A stretch of 64,000 nt of DNA from Pseudoalteromonas nigrifaciens (GCF_002221505.1 NZ_CP011036.1:3038001-3102000), one strand, 5' to 3'; positions 29,372 through 40,709 are shown, counted from the first letter of the stretch. The notes: generated from the sequence alone by a model not told the origin. Numbers and translations: made by a program.

Positions 29372-29529
29372 ATAACTGATCTCATCCAATCAGCTCATGT
29401 GCAAATTTGATAGCGGCTAATTATAAAGATCGAAAGCCCATAGGGAAAGTAAAAACTGCATTTAAATTAAACTAATTTGCCAAAACACACTAAACTGCTC
29501 GTTTTTAGTACTCTTCTGTAAAAGTAAAG

Positions 29530-30204
29530 CTAAATAAGACCTCGTTCAGCAAAAGAAACACAGGTTTCTCCTCCAACAATAATATGATCCAGCACATTTA
29601 TATCTACCAATTGCAGTGCTTGTTGCAATTTATTAGTAATAAGTTTGTCGGCCTGACTCGGTTCGGCAATCCCGCTTGGGTGATTATGCGCAAAAATAAC
29701 CGCTGCTGCATTATTTTTAAGTGCCGCTTTTACCACTTCTCGTGGATATACACTGGCAGAATTAATGGTGCCATAAAAAAGTATTTCATCTTTAATTAAG
29801 CGATTTTGACTATCAAGATACAGCACCATAAATACCTCCTGCTGCAAACCTCGCATTTGCAAGGTTAAATAATCATATACAGCGTTTGGCGAGTTAAATA
29901 TAGCATCGCGCTGGCAACGCTCCTGCATATAACGCTGGCTGAGCTCAAGCACCGCTTGCAACTGCACATACTTAGCTGTACCTAACCCTTTTTGCGCACA
30001 AAACTCTTCCATACTGGCATTAAATAAATTGTGTAGCGTTTTGTTTTCATTAAGTAAATGTTGGGCAAGCTCAATCACATTCATACCCGGCAAACCGGTG
30101 CGTAAAAATATGGCAAGCAATTCAGCATCACTGAGCGCTTTTGCGCCTTTTTCGATTAGCTTTTCGCGGGGACGCTGCGAATTAGGAAGTGAGGTTAGTT
30201 GCAT
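29530..30204 (-). CDS. radC: RadC family protein
   Basis: A 224-residue protein with an N-terminal helix-hairpin-helix region ([11 protein letters not shown], then [16 protein letters not shown]) and a C-terminal JAMM/MPN domain with the metal motif [14 protein letters not shown]. Despite its name, a direct DNA-repair role is not established. It lies upstream of rpmB on the same strand but is separated by the rpmB promoter, and diverges from coaBC. Confidence 0.95.
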   Translation of the reverse strand: MQLTSLPNSQRPREKLIEKGAKALSDAELLAIFLRTGLPGMNVIELAQHLLNENKTLHNLFNASMEEFCAQKGLGTAKYVQLQAVLELSQRYMQERCQRDAIFNSPNAVYDYLTLQMRGLQQEVFMVLYLDSQNRLIKDEILFYGTINSASVYPREVVKAALKNNAAAVIFAHNHPSGIAEPSQADKLITNKLQQALQLVDINVLDHIIVGGETCVSFAERGLI

Positions 30205-30347
30205 TATTCATCCTTGATAAATCGGCTTATATATTAACTGTAATGCAAATTTGAAAATTAGCCTGTTATTTTCATCTTAAAAGCTTAGCTGTACGGGTCA
30301 AGATTTGTTATTTTAGCCCTAATATTAAATAAGGCTGATGGACAACC

Positions 30348-31541
30348 ATGATTAATTTAACTAATAAAAAAATAGTGCTGGGAATTAGCGGCGGTATAGC
30401 GGCCTATAAATGCGCAGAACTGGTTAGACGCTTAAAAGAGCATGGTTGTAGTGTTAAAGTAGTTATGACTGAATCAGCAAAACATTTTATAACCCCCTTA
30501 ACTATGCAAGCTGTGAGCGGTGAAATGGTTGCAGACTCCTTACTCGACCCTTCAGCAGAAGCTGCTATGGGCCATATTGAGTTTGCCAAGTGGGCCGATT
30601 TAATTTTAGTTGCCCCAGCCACCAGCAACATTATTGCTAAAATGGCGGCGGGCATTGCTGATGACTTACTCACTACCTTATTACTTGCAACTCCGGCTAA
30701 AGTCGCTATCGCACCGGCTATGAATCAGCAAATGTATGCTCACCCTGCTACACAAGCTAATTTAGCCACACTTAAAGCACGTAACGTGCTTATTTGGGGC
30801 CCAGGAAAGGGTGAGCAAGCTTGTGGCGATGTAGGCGCTGGGCGCATGCTAGAGCCTCATGAGCTAGTTGCTTTATGTATTGCAAAAGAGCAACCTCAGT
30901 TACTTGCAGGTAAAACCATTACCATAACTGCAGGCCCGACCCGAGAAGCCATTGACCCGGTACGTTTTATATCTAATCACAGCTCAGGAAAAATGGGCTA
31001 CGCACTTGCTGAGGCCGCTTTATTACTTGGCGCTAAAGTTAATTTAATTTCAGGCCCGGTGACTATAAAAGCCCCTACTGGCGTAAATTTGATCAACATA
31101 GAAAGCGCCGAGCAGCTATTAAACGAATCACTCAACTACGCACCGCGCTCAGATGCGTTTATTGGCTGCGCAGCTGTTGCCGACTACCGCGCAGCAACCG
31201 TTGCAGCACAAAAAATGAAAAAGCAAGGCGACGAGCTTACCCTTACTTTAGTTAAAAACCCGGATGTAATTGCACACGTAGCTAATTTACAGCAAAACCG
31301 CCCTTACACTGTTGGTTTTGCCGCAGAAACACAAAATGTAGCAAACTACGCAAAAGGCAAACTAAAAAATAAAAACCTGGATATGATTTGCGCTAACGAT
31401 GTATCACAAAGTGATCTTGGGTTTAACGCTGACAATAATGCGCTAACCCTGTACTGGCATAATGAACAGCTTGAATTACCAACAAATAGCAAAACAGCAA
31501 TTGCGCTAACAGTGATCCAACAGCTCGCTCAGAGAATATAA
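30348..31541 (+). CDS. coaBC: Bifunctional phosphopantothenoylcysteine synthetase/decarboxylase CoaBC
   Basis: A 397-residue fusion. CoaC (about 1-185) is the FMN decarboxylase: [36 protein letters not shown] and the PAMNQQMY clamp motif. CoaB (about 190-397) ligates cysteine to phosphopantothenate using [29 protein letters not shown] and [10 protein letters not shown]. Two central steps of coenzyme A synthesis. It diverges from radC. In E. coli dut lies between coaBC and slmA; here only about 150 non-coding bases do. Confidence 0.97.
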   Translation: MINLTNKKIVLGISGGIAAYKCAELVRRLKEHGCSVKVVMTESAKHFITPLTMQAVSGEMVADSLLDPSAEAAMGHIEFAKWADLILVAPATSNIIAKMAAGIADDLLTTLLLATPAKVAIAPAMNQQMYAHPATQANLATLKARNVLIWGPGKGEQACGDVGAGRMLEPHELVALCIAKEQPQLLAGKTITITAGPTREAIDPVRFISNHSSGKMGYALAEAALLLGAKVNLISGPVTIKAPTGVNLINIESAEQLLNESLNYAPRSDAFIGCAAVADYRAATVAAQKMKKQGDELTLTLVKNPDVIAHVANLQQNRPYTVGFAAETQNVANYAKGKLKNKNLDMICANDVSQSDLGFNADNNALTLYWHNEQLELPTNSKTAIALTVIQQLAQRI

Positions 31542-31699
31542 AAGAGCTGGAAACAAACTGAATAAAACATTAACATGCTAAACACGCGTTTACTTTTAAG
31601 AGTTTAAATTTGTTTAATTCTAAATATAAACGCGCCTTAAACATTTGAATCAAAATGACTAGCTCCTGCTAAAAGATAACTAATAAAAAAGGAATGTTC

Positions 31700-32287
31700 A
31701 TGCCTGCGACAAAAAGAAGTAATCGCAAAGAGCAAATACTGCAAGCACTTGCACAAATGTTAGAAACCAGTCCCGGCCAGCGTATTACCACAGCAAAGCT
31801 AGCCGCTGAGGTTGGTGTATCGGAAGCAGCGTTGTATCGTCATTTTCCTAGTAAAGCACGTATGTTTGAGGGCTTAATAGAATTTATTGAAGACACGCTT
31901 TTATCTCGTATAAATCTTATTTTAGAAAACGAAAAAGAAAGCCAAGCCCGCGTTTATAATATTTTGCATTTACTACTAACGTTTGCTGAAAAGAACCCTG
32001 GTATTACCCGTATTTTAACCGGCGACGCATTGCAAGGTGAGCAAGAGCGGTTACGTGAACGAGTGCAAAGTTTCTTTGAAAAACTTGAGACCCAATTTAA
32101 ACAAGTACTGCGCGAGAGAAAACTGCGTGAAGGTAAAAACTTTCAAAGTGACGAGCTAACCCTAGCCAACTTTTTACTTGCCTATGTTGAAGGTAAAATG
32201 AATCAGTTTGTACGCAGTAATTTTAGTACTAAGCCAAGCGCACAATTTGAAAAACAATGGCCGGAGCTACAAAAAATCTGGTTATAA
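31700..32287 (+). CDS. slmA: Nucleoid occlusion factor SlmA
   Basis: About 195 residues, TetR fold. The ATG at 31700 is chosen because the AAAAGGA ribosome site is 6-7 bases upstream; the ATG two codons earlier would almost touch that site. Helix-turn-helix: [20 protein letters not shown]. The protein binds SBS sites on the chromosome and blocks FtsZ polymerisation over the nucleoid. Length matches E. coli (198). A hairpin terminator follows. Confidence 0.95.
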   Translation: MPATKRSNRKEQILQALAQMLETSPGQRITTAKLAAEVGVSEAALYRHFPSKARMFEGLIEFIEDTLLSRINLILENEKESQARVYNILHLLLTFAEKNPGITRILTGDALQGEQERLRERVQSFFEKLETQFKQVLRERKLREGKNFQSDELTLANFLLAYVEGKMNQFVRSNFSTKPSAQFEKQWPELQKIWL

Positions 32288-32308
32288 ACTCCAAATTCAA
32301 CACACGTA

Positions 32309-32337
32309 ACCTTGTGAGCCACGCTTGCAAGGTTTTT
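32309..32337 (+). terminator. Terminator after slmA
   Basis: Stem ACCTTG / CAAGGT with a 13-base loop, then five T residues; about 20 bases after the slmA stop. Confidence 0.6.
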
Positions 32338-32448
32338 AAATTTTCACCTTCAGCCTTTCAACTCTGCTTTGCTACCACTTGTCGTATATACTCGAATTAT
32401 AGACAAAACTCGTTACAATAAAATAACGCTAAAAAACGAGAACCTATA

Positions 32449-35229
32449 ATGAAAACAAAGCTCACCCTTTTAAGCTCTGCGCTTATTGTCAGCGTAGCTA
32501 GCACCACAGTTTACGCTAAAGAGTCGCTACAATTTAACGATGTGTTTGATTTTAAATCAGCCAAAGCAACGCAGCTATCTGAAGATGGCCGTATTTTATC
32601 GCTCAGTGCAACCCCGTATCGTGGTGATGCCACTGGCCAAGTTTACTCGCTAAGCGGTAATAGCTTAATTGCAGAAGTACCGCGTGGTACTAAACCAGTT
32701 ATTAATCAAGCTGCTAACTGGGTTGCATTTACCCAAGTACCCACGCTACTAGAACAAGAAACCACGAAGAAAAAAGATGCTCTAAAAAACAACCTGGTAC
32801 TAGTAAATACCCAAACAGGCGAGCAACAAAGTTTTAGTAATGTGAAAGACTATAAGTTATCAAACGATGGAACTTGGCTTGCCTATCGCTTAAATCAAAA
32901 AGCAGCTAAAGGCGATGATGAAAAAGCCGAGGATGAAAGTGCCAGCACTCATGCTAATAAAAACGATAGCGCCATCACACCAGACAAAGATGATAAAACC
33001 TATCCACTGGTTATTGTAAATTTAAGCAATAAACGCAGCCACACAATTACAGATGTATTTAACTACAGTATTAGCGCAACTAACCAGCAACTATTAGTTA
33101 GCCAGAGTTACAGCGATGGTAACAACAATCAAATAGCACTGCTTAATTTAAATGACTTTGTAAGCAGCATACTCATAGATGAGCCTGGTGTTGTGGCCAG
33201 TAAAATAGCCTGGCACCCAACTGAGGCAAGCGTAGCATTTACGTTAGGTAACTATGTTAACGACGACATGCGCCGTCGTAACTACAGCTTACAACTTTGG
33301 CAAAATGAGCAGCTAACAACGATTAACTCCCCCAACAAAGATTGGGGAATAGGTAAAACCGCCGCGTTAATATGGTCTAAAAATGGCGAGCGTTTATATT
33401 TTGAAAATCGCCCTAAACTAGCCGCTAAAGTAAAAGCTAAAGAGTATAGCGACGAAGCCTCACTATACGACTTTGACACTATACGAGAGCATAAAGGCTT
33501 AAAAGTATGGCATAACAACGACGCGCAAATAAAACCGCGTGAACAGCAGCAGTGGAACGAAAAAAACAAAAACCGCCATTACAGCGCGGTGTACCACATA
33601 AATTCGCAAAAAGTTATCCAGCTAAGTACTGTGAGCATGCCAGAGGTTGCGCTTAATCCGCAGCGCGATACATCACTGCTTGGTTATACTGATATCCCAT
33701 ACCTTGAGAAAATAATGTATGGCGGCTTTTTTGCTGACTACTTTGCTGTAAATATTAATACAGGTAAACACACTCCCATTGTTAGTAACTACCCGTTTAA
33801 ACCAAGTTTGGCACCTAATGGCGAGTTTGCCGCCTACTTTAGCGATAACCATATACAGCTAAAAGATTTAAAAAATAATAAAGTCACTACGCTTACACGT
33901 GCAATTCAAGCTACTTTTGCTGATGACAAGCACGACTACCCTTCAGCCCAACCAGGTTATGGTTTTGCCGGTTGGAATCAAGATAGCAGCCAACTACTTG
34001 CTTACAGTAAGTACGATATTTGGGCGTTTGATGTAAATAGCCAGCAGGCAAAACGTTTAACTAATGGTAAACAAACCAATACTCAATATCGCGTTATTAA
34101 ACTTGATAAAAGCCAAGTTGGCTTTAAAAAAGACGAAACATTGCTTATATCGGCTATTAACTTACAAACTAAGCAAAGTGAAATAGCCAAGCTTGATTTA
34201 ACCACCAACACAGTAACTAAAGTGCTCAGTGGTAATAAACGTTTTGATTTAGTTAAAAAAGCAAAAAATGCCGATAAATACCTATTTACTGAGCAAGCGT
34301 ACCATCAGTTTCCAGACTTTTATCAAACTGACTTTAGTTTCAGTGCTCCGCAACAAGTGACTACACTTAACCCACAAATAAGTAACTTTGCCTGGGGCGA
34401 AAAGCCAGAACTCATAAGCTACAAAGGCTTTGATGGCGAAGACTTACAAGGCGTACTAATTAAACCTGCGAGTTACAAAAAAGGCGAAAAAGTACCAGTA
34501 ATGGTGTATTTTTACCGTTATATGAGCCAACGCATGTACGACTTTCCTAAAATGGAATTAAACCACCGCCCTAATTTTCCTATGTTTACCTCAAACGGTT
34601 ACGCGGTATTTTTACCCGACATTCGTTTTGAAATAGGCCACCCAGGTAAATCATCAACGCAAACCATGATCAACGCCACGCAAAAGCTCATTGATTTAGG
34701 CATTGCTGATAAAAATAAAATTGGTTTACAAGGTCATTCGTGGGCAGGCTACCAAAGTGCCTTTATGATCACTCAAACCGATATGTTTAAAGCGGTTGTA
34801 TCGGGTGCTCCCGTGTCTAACATGACCAGCGCCTATAGTGGCATTCGTTTAAAATCGGGCTTAGCGCGTCAGTTTCAGTACGAAACAGGACAAAGCCGCA
34901 TTGGTAAAAACCTTTTTGAAGCGCCAGAATTATACATAGAAAACTCACCGGTATTTTTTGCCGATAAAGTAAACACTCCTATTTTAATTATGTTTGGCGA
35001 TAAAGACGACGCTGTACCTTGGCACGAAGGGGTACAGTATTACTTAGCCCTGCGCCGTGCGGGTAAAGATGCCACTTTTTTACAGTATGAAGGCGAACCT
35101 CATCACTTGAAAAAGTTTCCTAATCAAGTCGATTTTTCAATTCGTATGATGCAGTACTTTGATCATTACTTAAAAGGCAAACCCGCCGCAAAGTGGATGA
35201 AAGAAGGCGAAGCATTTATACAAGAGTAA
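32449..35229 (+). CDS. Exported S9 family (prolyl oligopeptidase-type) serine peptidase
   Basis: A 926-residue periplasmic or secreted peptidase. A signal peptide ends at TTVYA; a beta-propeller of about 600 residues (with a charged low-complexity insert near 155-180) precedes the alpha/beta-hydrolase domain from about 660. The catalytic triad is readable: S764 in GLQGHSWAGYQS, D853 in GDKDDAVPW and H885 in GEPHHLKKF. It probably trims oligopeptides from extracellular protein, a usual trait of marine Pseudoalteromonas. Single gene with a strong terminator downstream. Confidence 0.92.
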   Translation: MKTKLTLLSSALIVSVASTTVYAKESLQFNDVFDFKSAKATQLSEDGRILSLSATPYRGDATGQVYSLSGNSLIAEVPRGTKPVINQAANWVAFTQVPTLLEQETTKKKDALKNNLVLVNTQTGEQQSFSNVKDYKLSNDGTWLAYRLNQKAAKGDDEKAEDESASTHANKNDSAITPDKDDKTYPLVIVNLSNKRSHTITDVFNYSISATNQQLLVSQSYSDGNNNQIALLNLNDFVSSILIDEPGVVASKIAWHPTEASVAFTLGNYVNDDMRRRNYSLQLWQNEQLTTINSPNKDWGIGKTAALIWSKNGERLYFENRPKLAAKVKAKEYSDEASLYDFDTIREHKGLKVWHNNDAQIKPREQQQWNEKNKNRHYSAVYHINSQKVIQLSTVSMPEVALNPQRDTSLLGYTDIPYLEKIMYGGFFADYFAVNINTGKHTPIVSNYPFKPSLAPNGEFAAYFSDNHIQLKDLKNNKVTTLTRAIQATFADDKHDYPSAQPGYGFAGWNQDSSQLLAYSKYDIWAFDVNSQQAKRLTNGKQTNTQYRVIKLDKSQVGFKKDETLLISAINLQTKQSEIAKLDLTTNTVTKVLSGNKRFDLVKKAKNADKYLFTEQAYHQFPDFYQTDFSFSAPQQVTTLNPQISNFAWGEKPELISYKGFDGEDLQGVLIKPASYKKGEKVPVMVYFYRYMSQRMYDFPKMELNHRPNFPMFTSNGYAVFLPDIRFEIGHPGKSSTQTMINATQKLIDLGIADKNKIGLQGHSWAGYQSAFMITQTDMFKAVVSGAPVSNMTSAYSGIRLKSGLARQFQYETGQSRIGKNLFEAPELYIENSPVFFADKVNTPILIMFGDKDDAVPWHEGVQYYLALRRAGKDATFLQYEGEPHHLKKFPNQVDFSIRMMQYFDHYLKGKPAAKWMKEGEAFIQE

Positions 35230-35240
35230 AAATAAATGAT

Positions 35241-35275
35241 AAAAACCCCGATAGATTTAAGTCTATCGGGGTTTT
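35241..35275 (+). terminator. Terminator after the S9 peptidase gene
   Basis: Stem CCCCGATAGA / TCTATCGGGG with a 6-base loop, preceded by five A and followed by four T; a strong intrinsic terminator. Confidence 0.92.
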
Positions 35276-35348
35276 ATAATTTATTACTACCCACTTTATA
35301 ATAAATAGACAATACTGAATTAATTAATAATTATTAAGTCGTTATTTG

Positions 35349-36455
35349 ATGCTACATTTTTGGTATAAAGAATTTCCGCAATACCCTAGAGATCATAAGG
35401 ATTACTGGCGAACAGGCTTAATTGCACATTCTTTATTAATCTGCTGCTGCTACTTTTTAATTTTAACCTTACTAAATGTTTTTTATTTTTCGAGTTACGA
35501 TATTGCACTTATTGATGCCTTAGGACTTATAGCGTCATTAAGTATTTGTATATGGTTTAATAAAACAGCTCAGGTTAGTAAAGCTGCTTGGGTTGTTGCA
35601 TTAATGATAGTTGGCTTAATAATGCTCTTTATAGTATCGGCAAAGGGTCATGCTCATTCATTATTTTGGGCAACACTTATTCCGCCTTTTACCTTTTTTT
35701 TAGTTGGGCGGAATTGGGGAAGTATATTAAGTAGCATTGCTTTTGGTATTTGTGCCTATCTAGTTTACTTACAGCAACAACTATCAATTACCATAGGTTT
35801 ATCTGCATTATTTAATTTTATTGAAGTGTCTATTGCGCATGTTTTATTATTTAGGTTTTATGAAAAAACGCGTTTTTCGGCTTACTCTCATCTTTCGAAG
35901 CGCAATGCCGAAATAAAACAGCTAGCCGAAACCGATAAGCTCACCGGGCTATATAACAGGCAAAAATTTGATTTTGAATTGTCGCAATTACTGAGTGAAA
36001 ATAATAATGAGCGAAAATCAAATATAGTGATGATTTGCGACATAGATCACTTTAAAAAAGTAAACGATACTTATGGCCATTTAGCGGGTGATAACGTGCT
36101 TAGTGAGTTTGCCAATATTTTACAAAACAAGCTTACAAATAGTGCATTAATTGCACGCTGGGGCGGAGAAGAGTTTACTATTATTCTTCGAGATAGCAGC
36201 CTAGATAACGCAATTAACGAAGCTGAAGAGCTCAGAGCGTTTATTGCCACTCATTTAATCGATAATAGAGCGTTAACTATCAGTATTGGTATAGCTAAAG
36301 CGCATGTTGACGACACTGCTTTGCATCTTTTAGAGCGCGCCGATAAAGCGCTTTATAAAGCAAAATTACAAGGGCGAGATCAGGTCTGTGTTGCTAGCGA
36401 CAACTTAACCAAAACTCACTATGAAAACACATTAAGTAAATCCGCTGCTATTTAA
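35349..36455 (+). CDS. Membrane-bound diguanylate cyclase
   Basis: About 368 residues from the ATG at 35349 (a TTG one codon earlier is possible). The N-terminal 190 residues hold about six membrane helices in a 7TM/MASE-like sensor, followed by a GGDEF domain (about 200-360): TDKLTGLYNRQKFD, DIDHFKKVNDTYGH and the active site ARWGGEEF. The residues five upstream of GGEEF read TNSA, so the RxxD inhibitory site is absent, unlike the other diguanylate cyclase in the window. It produces c-di-GMP in response to an unknown membrane signal. The Tn7-like element begins about 80 bases downstream. Confidence 0.93.
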   Translation: MLHFWYKEFPQYPRDHKDYWRTGLIAHSLLICCCYFLILTLLNVFYFSSYDIALIDALGLIASLSICIWFNKTAQVSKAAWVVALMIVGLIMLFIVSAKGHAHSLFWATLIPPFTFFLVGRNWGSILSSIAFGICAYLVYLQQQLSITIGLSALFNFIEVSIAHVLLFRFYEKTRFSAYSHLSKRNAEIKQLAETDKLTGLYNRQKFDFELSQLLSENNNERKSNIVMICDIDHFKKVNDTYGHLAGDNVLSEFANILQNKLTNSALIARWGGEEFTIILRDSSLDNAINEAEELRAFIATHLIDNRALTISIGIAKAHVDDTALHLLERADKALYKAKLQGRDQVCVASDNLTKTHYENTLSKSAAI

Positions 36456-36532
36456 AAGTTAGCTCTAAAGTATCAGCGGTTAAACCCAATAAACTAAATT
36501 AACCTTGTAACTGCTAACTTATTGTTCCTAAA

Positions 36533-36537
36533 ATATT
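36533..36537. repeat. 5-bp target-site duplication, left copy (ATATT)
   Basis: ATATT directly precedes the TGTG terminus and matches the five bases following the right terminus. Five-base duplications are the rule for Tn7-type transposition. Confidence 0.92.
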
Positions 36538-36597
36538 TGTGCAGCGACAATAAAGTTTGCCCGTAACAGAAAAAATGACAATAAAGTTTGCCCGTAA
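36538..36597. repeat. Left end of the Tn7-like element with two TnsB-type sites
   Basis: Terminal TGTGCAGC, then GACAATAAAGTTTGCCCGTAA at 36546-36566 and again at 36577-36597 with 10 bases between. The same 21-mer occurs inverted at the right end. Confidence 0.93.
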
Positions 36598-36955
36598 GAG
36601 AAGGTGAGGCTTTAGTTTCTGCAAGCAAAAAACAAGTTAACAACGCTAATAGCTGGCGTAAGAATGAGTAATTTTTTCAACATCAGAATGTCGAAAAGCC
36701 AGCGGCCACAAAAGTGACGGCTGGCTTTCCTACCCACCCTATCCCGTAATCACATGGTATGTTTCGGCTAATCAGCAGTACCTTTGACCTAGCTTAATAA
36801 AAGCAATAACAATGTGCTCCTAAAAATGTTTGAATAGCGCTGCGGTAGCAAACTGGCTAGTCACAGGGCTTACCAATACAGGTGCTTCAAACTGATGTGG
36901 TTTATCCACATATTTTGGCGTTAAGGTGCCAGTTTCCTATGGGGGTCTCACTAAT
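36598..36955. other. Sub-terminal region of the left end
   Basis: No intact gene. It contains a hairpin with arms AAAGCCAGC (36695-36703) and GCTGGCTTT (36720-36728), terminator-like, and a decayed minus-strand reading frame at 36820-36936 listed separately. Nothing else was recognised. Confidence 0.5.
36820..36936 (-). pseudogene. Remnant C-terminal reading frame, unknown family
   Basis: A 38-codon open stretch between two stops on the minus strand without a start codon. It includes LTPKYVDKPHQFEAPVLVSP and ends TAALFKHF. Composition looks protein-like, so it is probably the tail of a gene truncated during turnover of the element. I do not recognise it. Confidence 0.35.
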
Positions 36956-37463
36956 TTACCAAATAGCAGGGTATTCAACAACTCCGTCAATACCAAACCC
37001 ATGATTTAACAAAGCTTGCCTTACTATAAATGGCAATGTATTCGCATCGCTAGGGTACTTAGCTAGAGTAGTTTCTGAAAATGTATCAATAGCATCTAGC
37101 AGCTCTGATAGGCTAAATTGCTCAGAAACAACCGAGCCCCAAATAGCGTCTTCAACTGTTGATTCTAATTCGGCATTTGTATTTTGAAACATTAGGCTAC
37201 TTTGATACACAACTCTGAACTTGTTGTTACCCTGATGATGGATAACAATCTTAAGCTGAGGAATCTTTTTTAGTAACTGAGATTTAACTCGTCTAGCATC
37301 AAAAAATGCTTGGCTTAATATCACCTTCCCTTCAACTTTATAGAAATTTTTTGAATTTTTCTCTGGAACGATATTCCAATAAACACGAAAAGAGTTTCTT
37401 CTTAATTTATGACCATAAATTTCAAGCAAGGGTTTTAGCTGCTGTTCAGTGCCTTGTTTAGAG
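36956..37463 (-). pseudogene. Unknown gene, 5' end removed by an IS3-family element
   Basis: The frame is open from the IS boundary (37463) to a stop at 36956, about 168 codons, and has no convincing start of its own; a TTG at 37429 would be internal. The tail is intact: KLRRNSFRVYWNIVPEKN, then KVILSQAFFDARRVKSQLLK and a C-terminus NHGFGIDGVVEYPAIW. No membrane segment. Family not recognised. Its place on the tns strand near the left end is compatible with an accessory transposition or cargo gene, but that is inference only. Confidence 0.55.
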
Positions 37464-37471
37464 TGTAGTGG

Positions 37472-38652
<1,181 letters not shown>

Positions 38653-38729
38653 TTTTACACCCAAATTTGTATGCTTATTAGCATAACATTTCTTTCTTAA
38701 TGGGTGGCCAAATTAACTATGCCACTACA

Positions 38730-39655
38730 TACCCAAAGATAAATTGTGACAACAAAGATTGAAACTCACTTTTGGACAGAAACGTGTCAGGGACTTTTCT
38801 AAATTAGCAACGCACAGATAGCAATACGTACGGCTGTGTTTATCAGACCTGTTTATTCAATAACTTTATCGAGTCCGTTCAAAAGTACCGTTCACATCAC
38901 GCGTGTAACTTTCCCGTGTGCAATTCGTTATTAGCGCTTACATGGCAAGGCCTCTAGGTTAATACGACAGTGTAACCTAGAGTGCCGCCGCACCTGTTTT
39001 TAATGTGAAATGGTAGATACACCGGCAATTATTTTAATAAATACTCACCTTTTGCTTATTCGTAAAAGTGCTATGCGTTAAATTATGATTAAGCGGAACT
39101 AAGGCGACAGGTTAATTTTTTCAGCGCCGCAGATAGTTAAAAAATTTTGTTAGTATCAAAGAAACATAAAAAATGAAGGTAACCAGGCACGAGGCCTGGT
39201 TGAAAATCAACGATAGTAAAATGGCATGGATGCCACGTTCTAACCGCCAATCTTTTACGGCAATTTAAGATTACACTGCGGTTGGGGCACTATCAATATT
39301 AATGAGCACGCGAATGAAAATAGATATTCATTATAAAGTGAAAGTAGAAGGAAGGTTTTCTATTAATTTAATTTCCCTAATTTCTGTAGCCCAATTGGTT
39401 ATAAGTTTAATAGGTTAATTGTTAGGTAGGGGGTATTGCAGGTCAAAGTGTGATACCCCATTATTTTAGCCGCTAAAATTAAAGTTTCACCGGTGAAACT
39501 CAGTTGTTGGATGAAGGTCTTGTGTTTGATTTTCTGCTATCAGTTAACAAATATAAAAATTAATTATTTATCATTATGTTTTCATTTTTTGACAATGCTA
39601 AAGGCGTGAACTATAAATACCTTTCAATTGATATTAAAAGGGAAATTCAAGGACT
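38730..39655. other. Non-coding stretch with hairpins and an 18-bp palindrome
   Basis: No convincing gene in about 930 bases. Structures seen: CTCTAGGTTA / TAACCTAGAG hairpin (38952-38982), AACCAGGC / GCCTGGTT hairpin (39181-39201), a GGGGTAT / ATACCCC pair near 39430-39463, and the perfect palindrome AGTTTCACCGGTGAAACT (39483-39500), about 155 bases before the next gene. A 31-codon frame at 39173-39268 (MKVTRHEAWLKIN...) spans the second hairpin but has no good ribosome site. Confidence 0.5.
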
Positions 39656-40228
39656 ATGAAAATAAATTTAATTAATTGCCTGCTATCTGTAGTCATAGCA
39701 ACTGGTGTAAGTAATATGAGTTATGCTGAGGAAGTTCCGCGCAGTCAACAAGTAATTACCTCCCTTCCTGTACTCACTAGTCAGAATGCTCCAGCTCCTG
39801 CCGAAATCAAAAACATCCGCATGGAGTCTGAATTAATGGCTCGAGCATCAGCTCCGCCGCTATCTTCAATGTGGGTATATGCTGTTGGTTCAACTGATTG
39901 TGGGTGGGAGTCCACTGTTGGTATGACAACAACTGCATGTGATCATGGGGGAGAGCAGCTGCGTACTGCTGTTTTAGAAATTGGTTATGGTTATAATCAT
40001 ATTGCTTGGATGAACGGTGGGTTACTTCCGAGTTCCACAATGTACTCAAGTACGCCTGTTTGTGTGACTGGTAGTAATTACACATGGCCTTGTACCGCTG
40101 GGCAAACTGTCGTGGGTTTCCTCAATGAATACAATGTCGATGGTCATCAAAACGGATTATTCAAATACCAAAATACTTCGACTAATTCGCCATGGAATAC
40201 TATGTCAGTCCAGATCAGTATTCTTTGA
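39656..40228 (+). CDS. Small exported protein, DUF4879-like
   Basis: 190 residues: signal peptide ending NMSYA, a proline-rich linker (about 25-65), and a globular domain with VYAVGSTDCGWES, CDHGGEQL, LEIGYGYNHIAWMNGG, CTAGQTVVGFLNEYNVDG and a tail NSPWNTMSVQISIL. Four cysteines suggest disulfides. I associate the pattern with the YolA/DUF4879 family of secreted proteins, tentatively. A diverged, truncated relative lies at 45015-45330 in the same element. It is followed by a terminator and a convergent gene of unknown function. The role is unknown; a secreted effector, bacteriocin-like or adhesion role are all possible. Confidence 0.7.
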   Translation: MKINLINCLLSVVIATGVSNMSYAEEVPRSQQVITSLPVLTSQNAPAPAEIKNIRMESELMARASAPPLSSMWVYAVGSTDCGWESTVGMTTTACDHGGEQLRTAVLEIGYGYNHIAWMNGGLLPSSTMYSSTPVCVTGSNYTWPCTAGQTVVGFLNEYNVDGHQNGLFKYQNTSTNSPWNTMSVQISIL

Positions 40229-40242
40229 TTTATTAATGATGT

Positions 40243-40266
40243 AGGCCAGACATTCTGGCCTTTTTA
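40243..40266. terminator. Terminator between the convergent exported and MRVDAN genes
   Basis: Stem AGGCCAGA / TCTGGCCT with a 3-base loop and a T run on the plus side. Confidence 0.85.
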
Positions 40267-40271
40267 TATTT

Positions 40272-40709
40272 CTAAATACGAATGTTAACACCAGTACTTT
40301 TGTCTTGCATGATAGACATAGCTGATTCTAACATCTTCAAAGTAGTCTCGTCATTGCGTGACAGTGCGCCTTGGATGCCATCACGCGTTTTTTGAATGAA
40401 GTTATATCGTGTTTCATCACTGTGTGCACCTGCCAGTTCGCCTCCATTTACGGGTATTTTCATAGTCATAGCCATGAAAGGCCTGCCGTCATCGAGAGAC
40501 ATTTCTCCATTGCGGATTTGAGTGTTGGCCCAGTCCCGCATTTCTTGCCGGGTCATACTAGTGAAATCCGCCTGTTTTGTGCTGCTGTCAGTCTTATCAT
40601 TGTCTGTTTGTGCTGCTGTTAATGCAGCCGAAAATGACGTTGAGGCCTCTGTTGAAGGCTTGGTACGCTGGTTCCCATTAAAATAATGTACGTTTGCATC
40701 AACTCGCAT
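40272..40709 (-). CDS. Non-exported cargo protein of unknown function (MRVDAN type)
   Basis: 145 residues. The N-terminus (MRVDANVHYFNGNQ) is followed by a disordered Ser/Thr-rich stretch to about residue 48, then a conserved-looking block FTSMTRQEMRDWANTQIRNG and MSLDDGRPFMAMTMKIPVNG, then a helical tail. No signal peptide or membrane segment. I have seen similar MT..E...W....I..G.MSLD blocks in uncharacterised pseudomonad proteins, from memory only. It is convergent with the exported DUF4879-like gene across a shared terminator, the same arrangement as the pair at 45.0-45.8 kb. Confidence 0.65.
   Translation of the reverse strand: MRVDANVHYFNGNQRTKPSTEASTSFSAALTAAQTDNDKTDSSTKQADFTSMTRQEMRDWANTQIRNGEMSLDDGRPFMAMTMKIPVNGGELAGAHSDETRYNFIQKTRDGIQGALSRNDETTLKMLESAMSIMQDKSTGVNIRI

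Noticed and set aside
39173..39268. 31-codon frame MKVTRHEAWLKIN...
   Set aside because: No clear ribosome site, and it overlaps a hairpin; protein coding is not supported.
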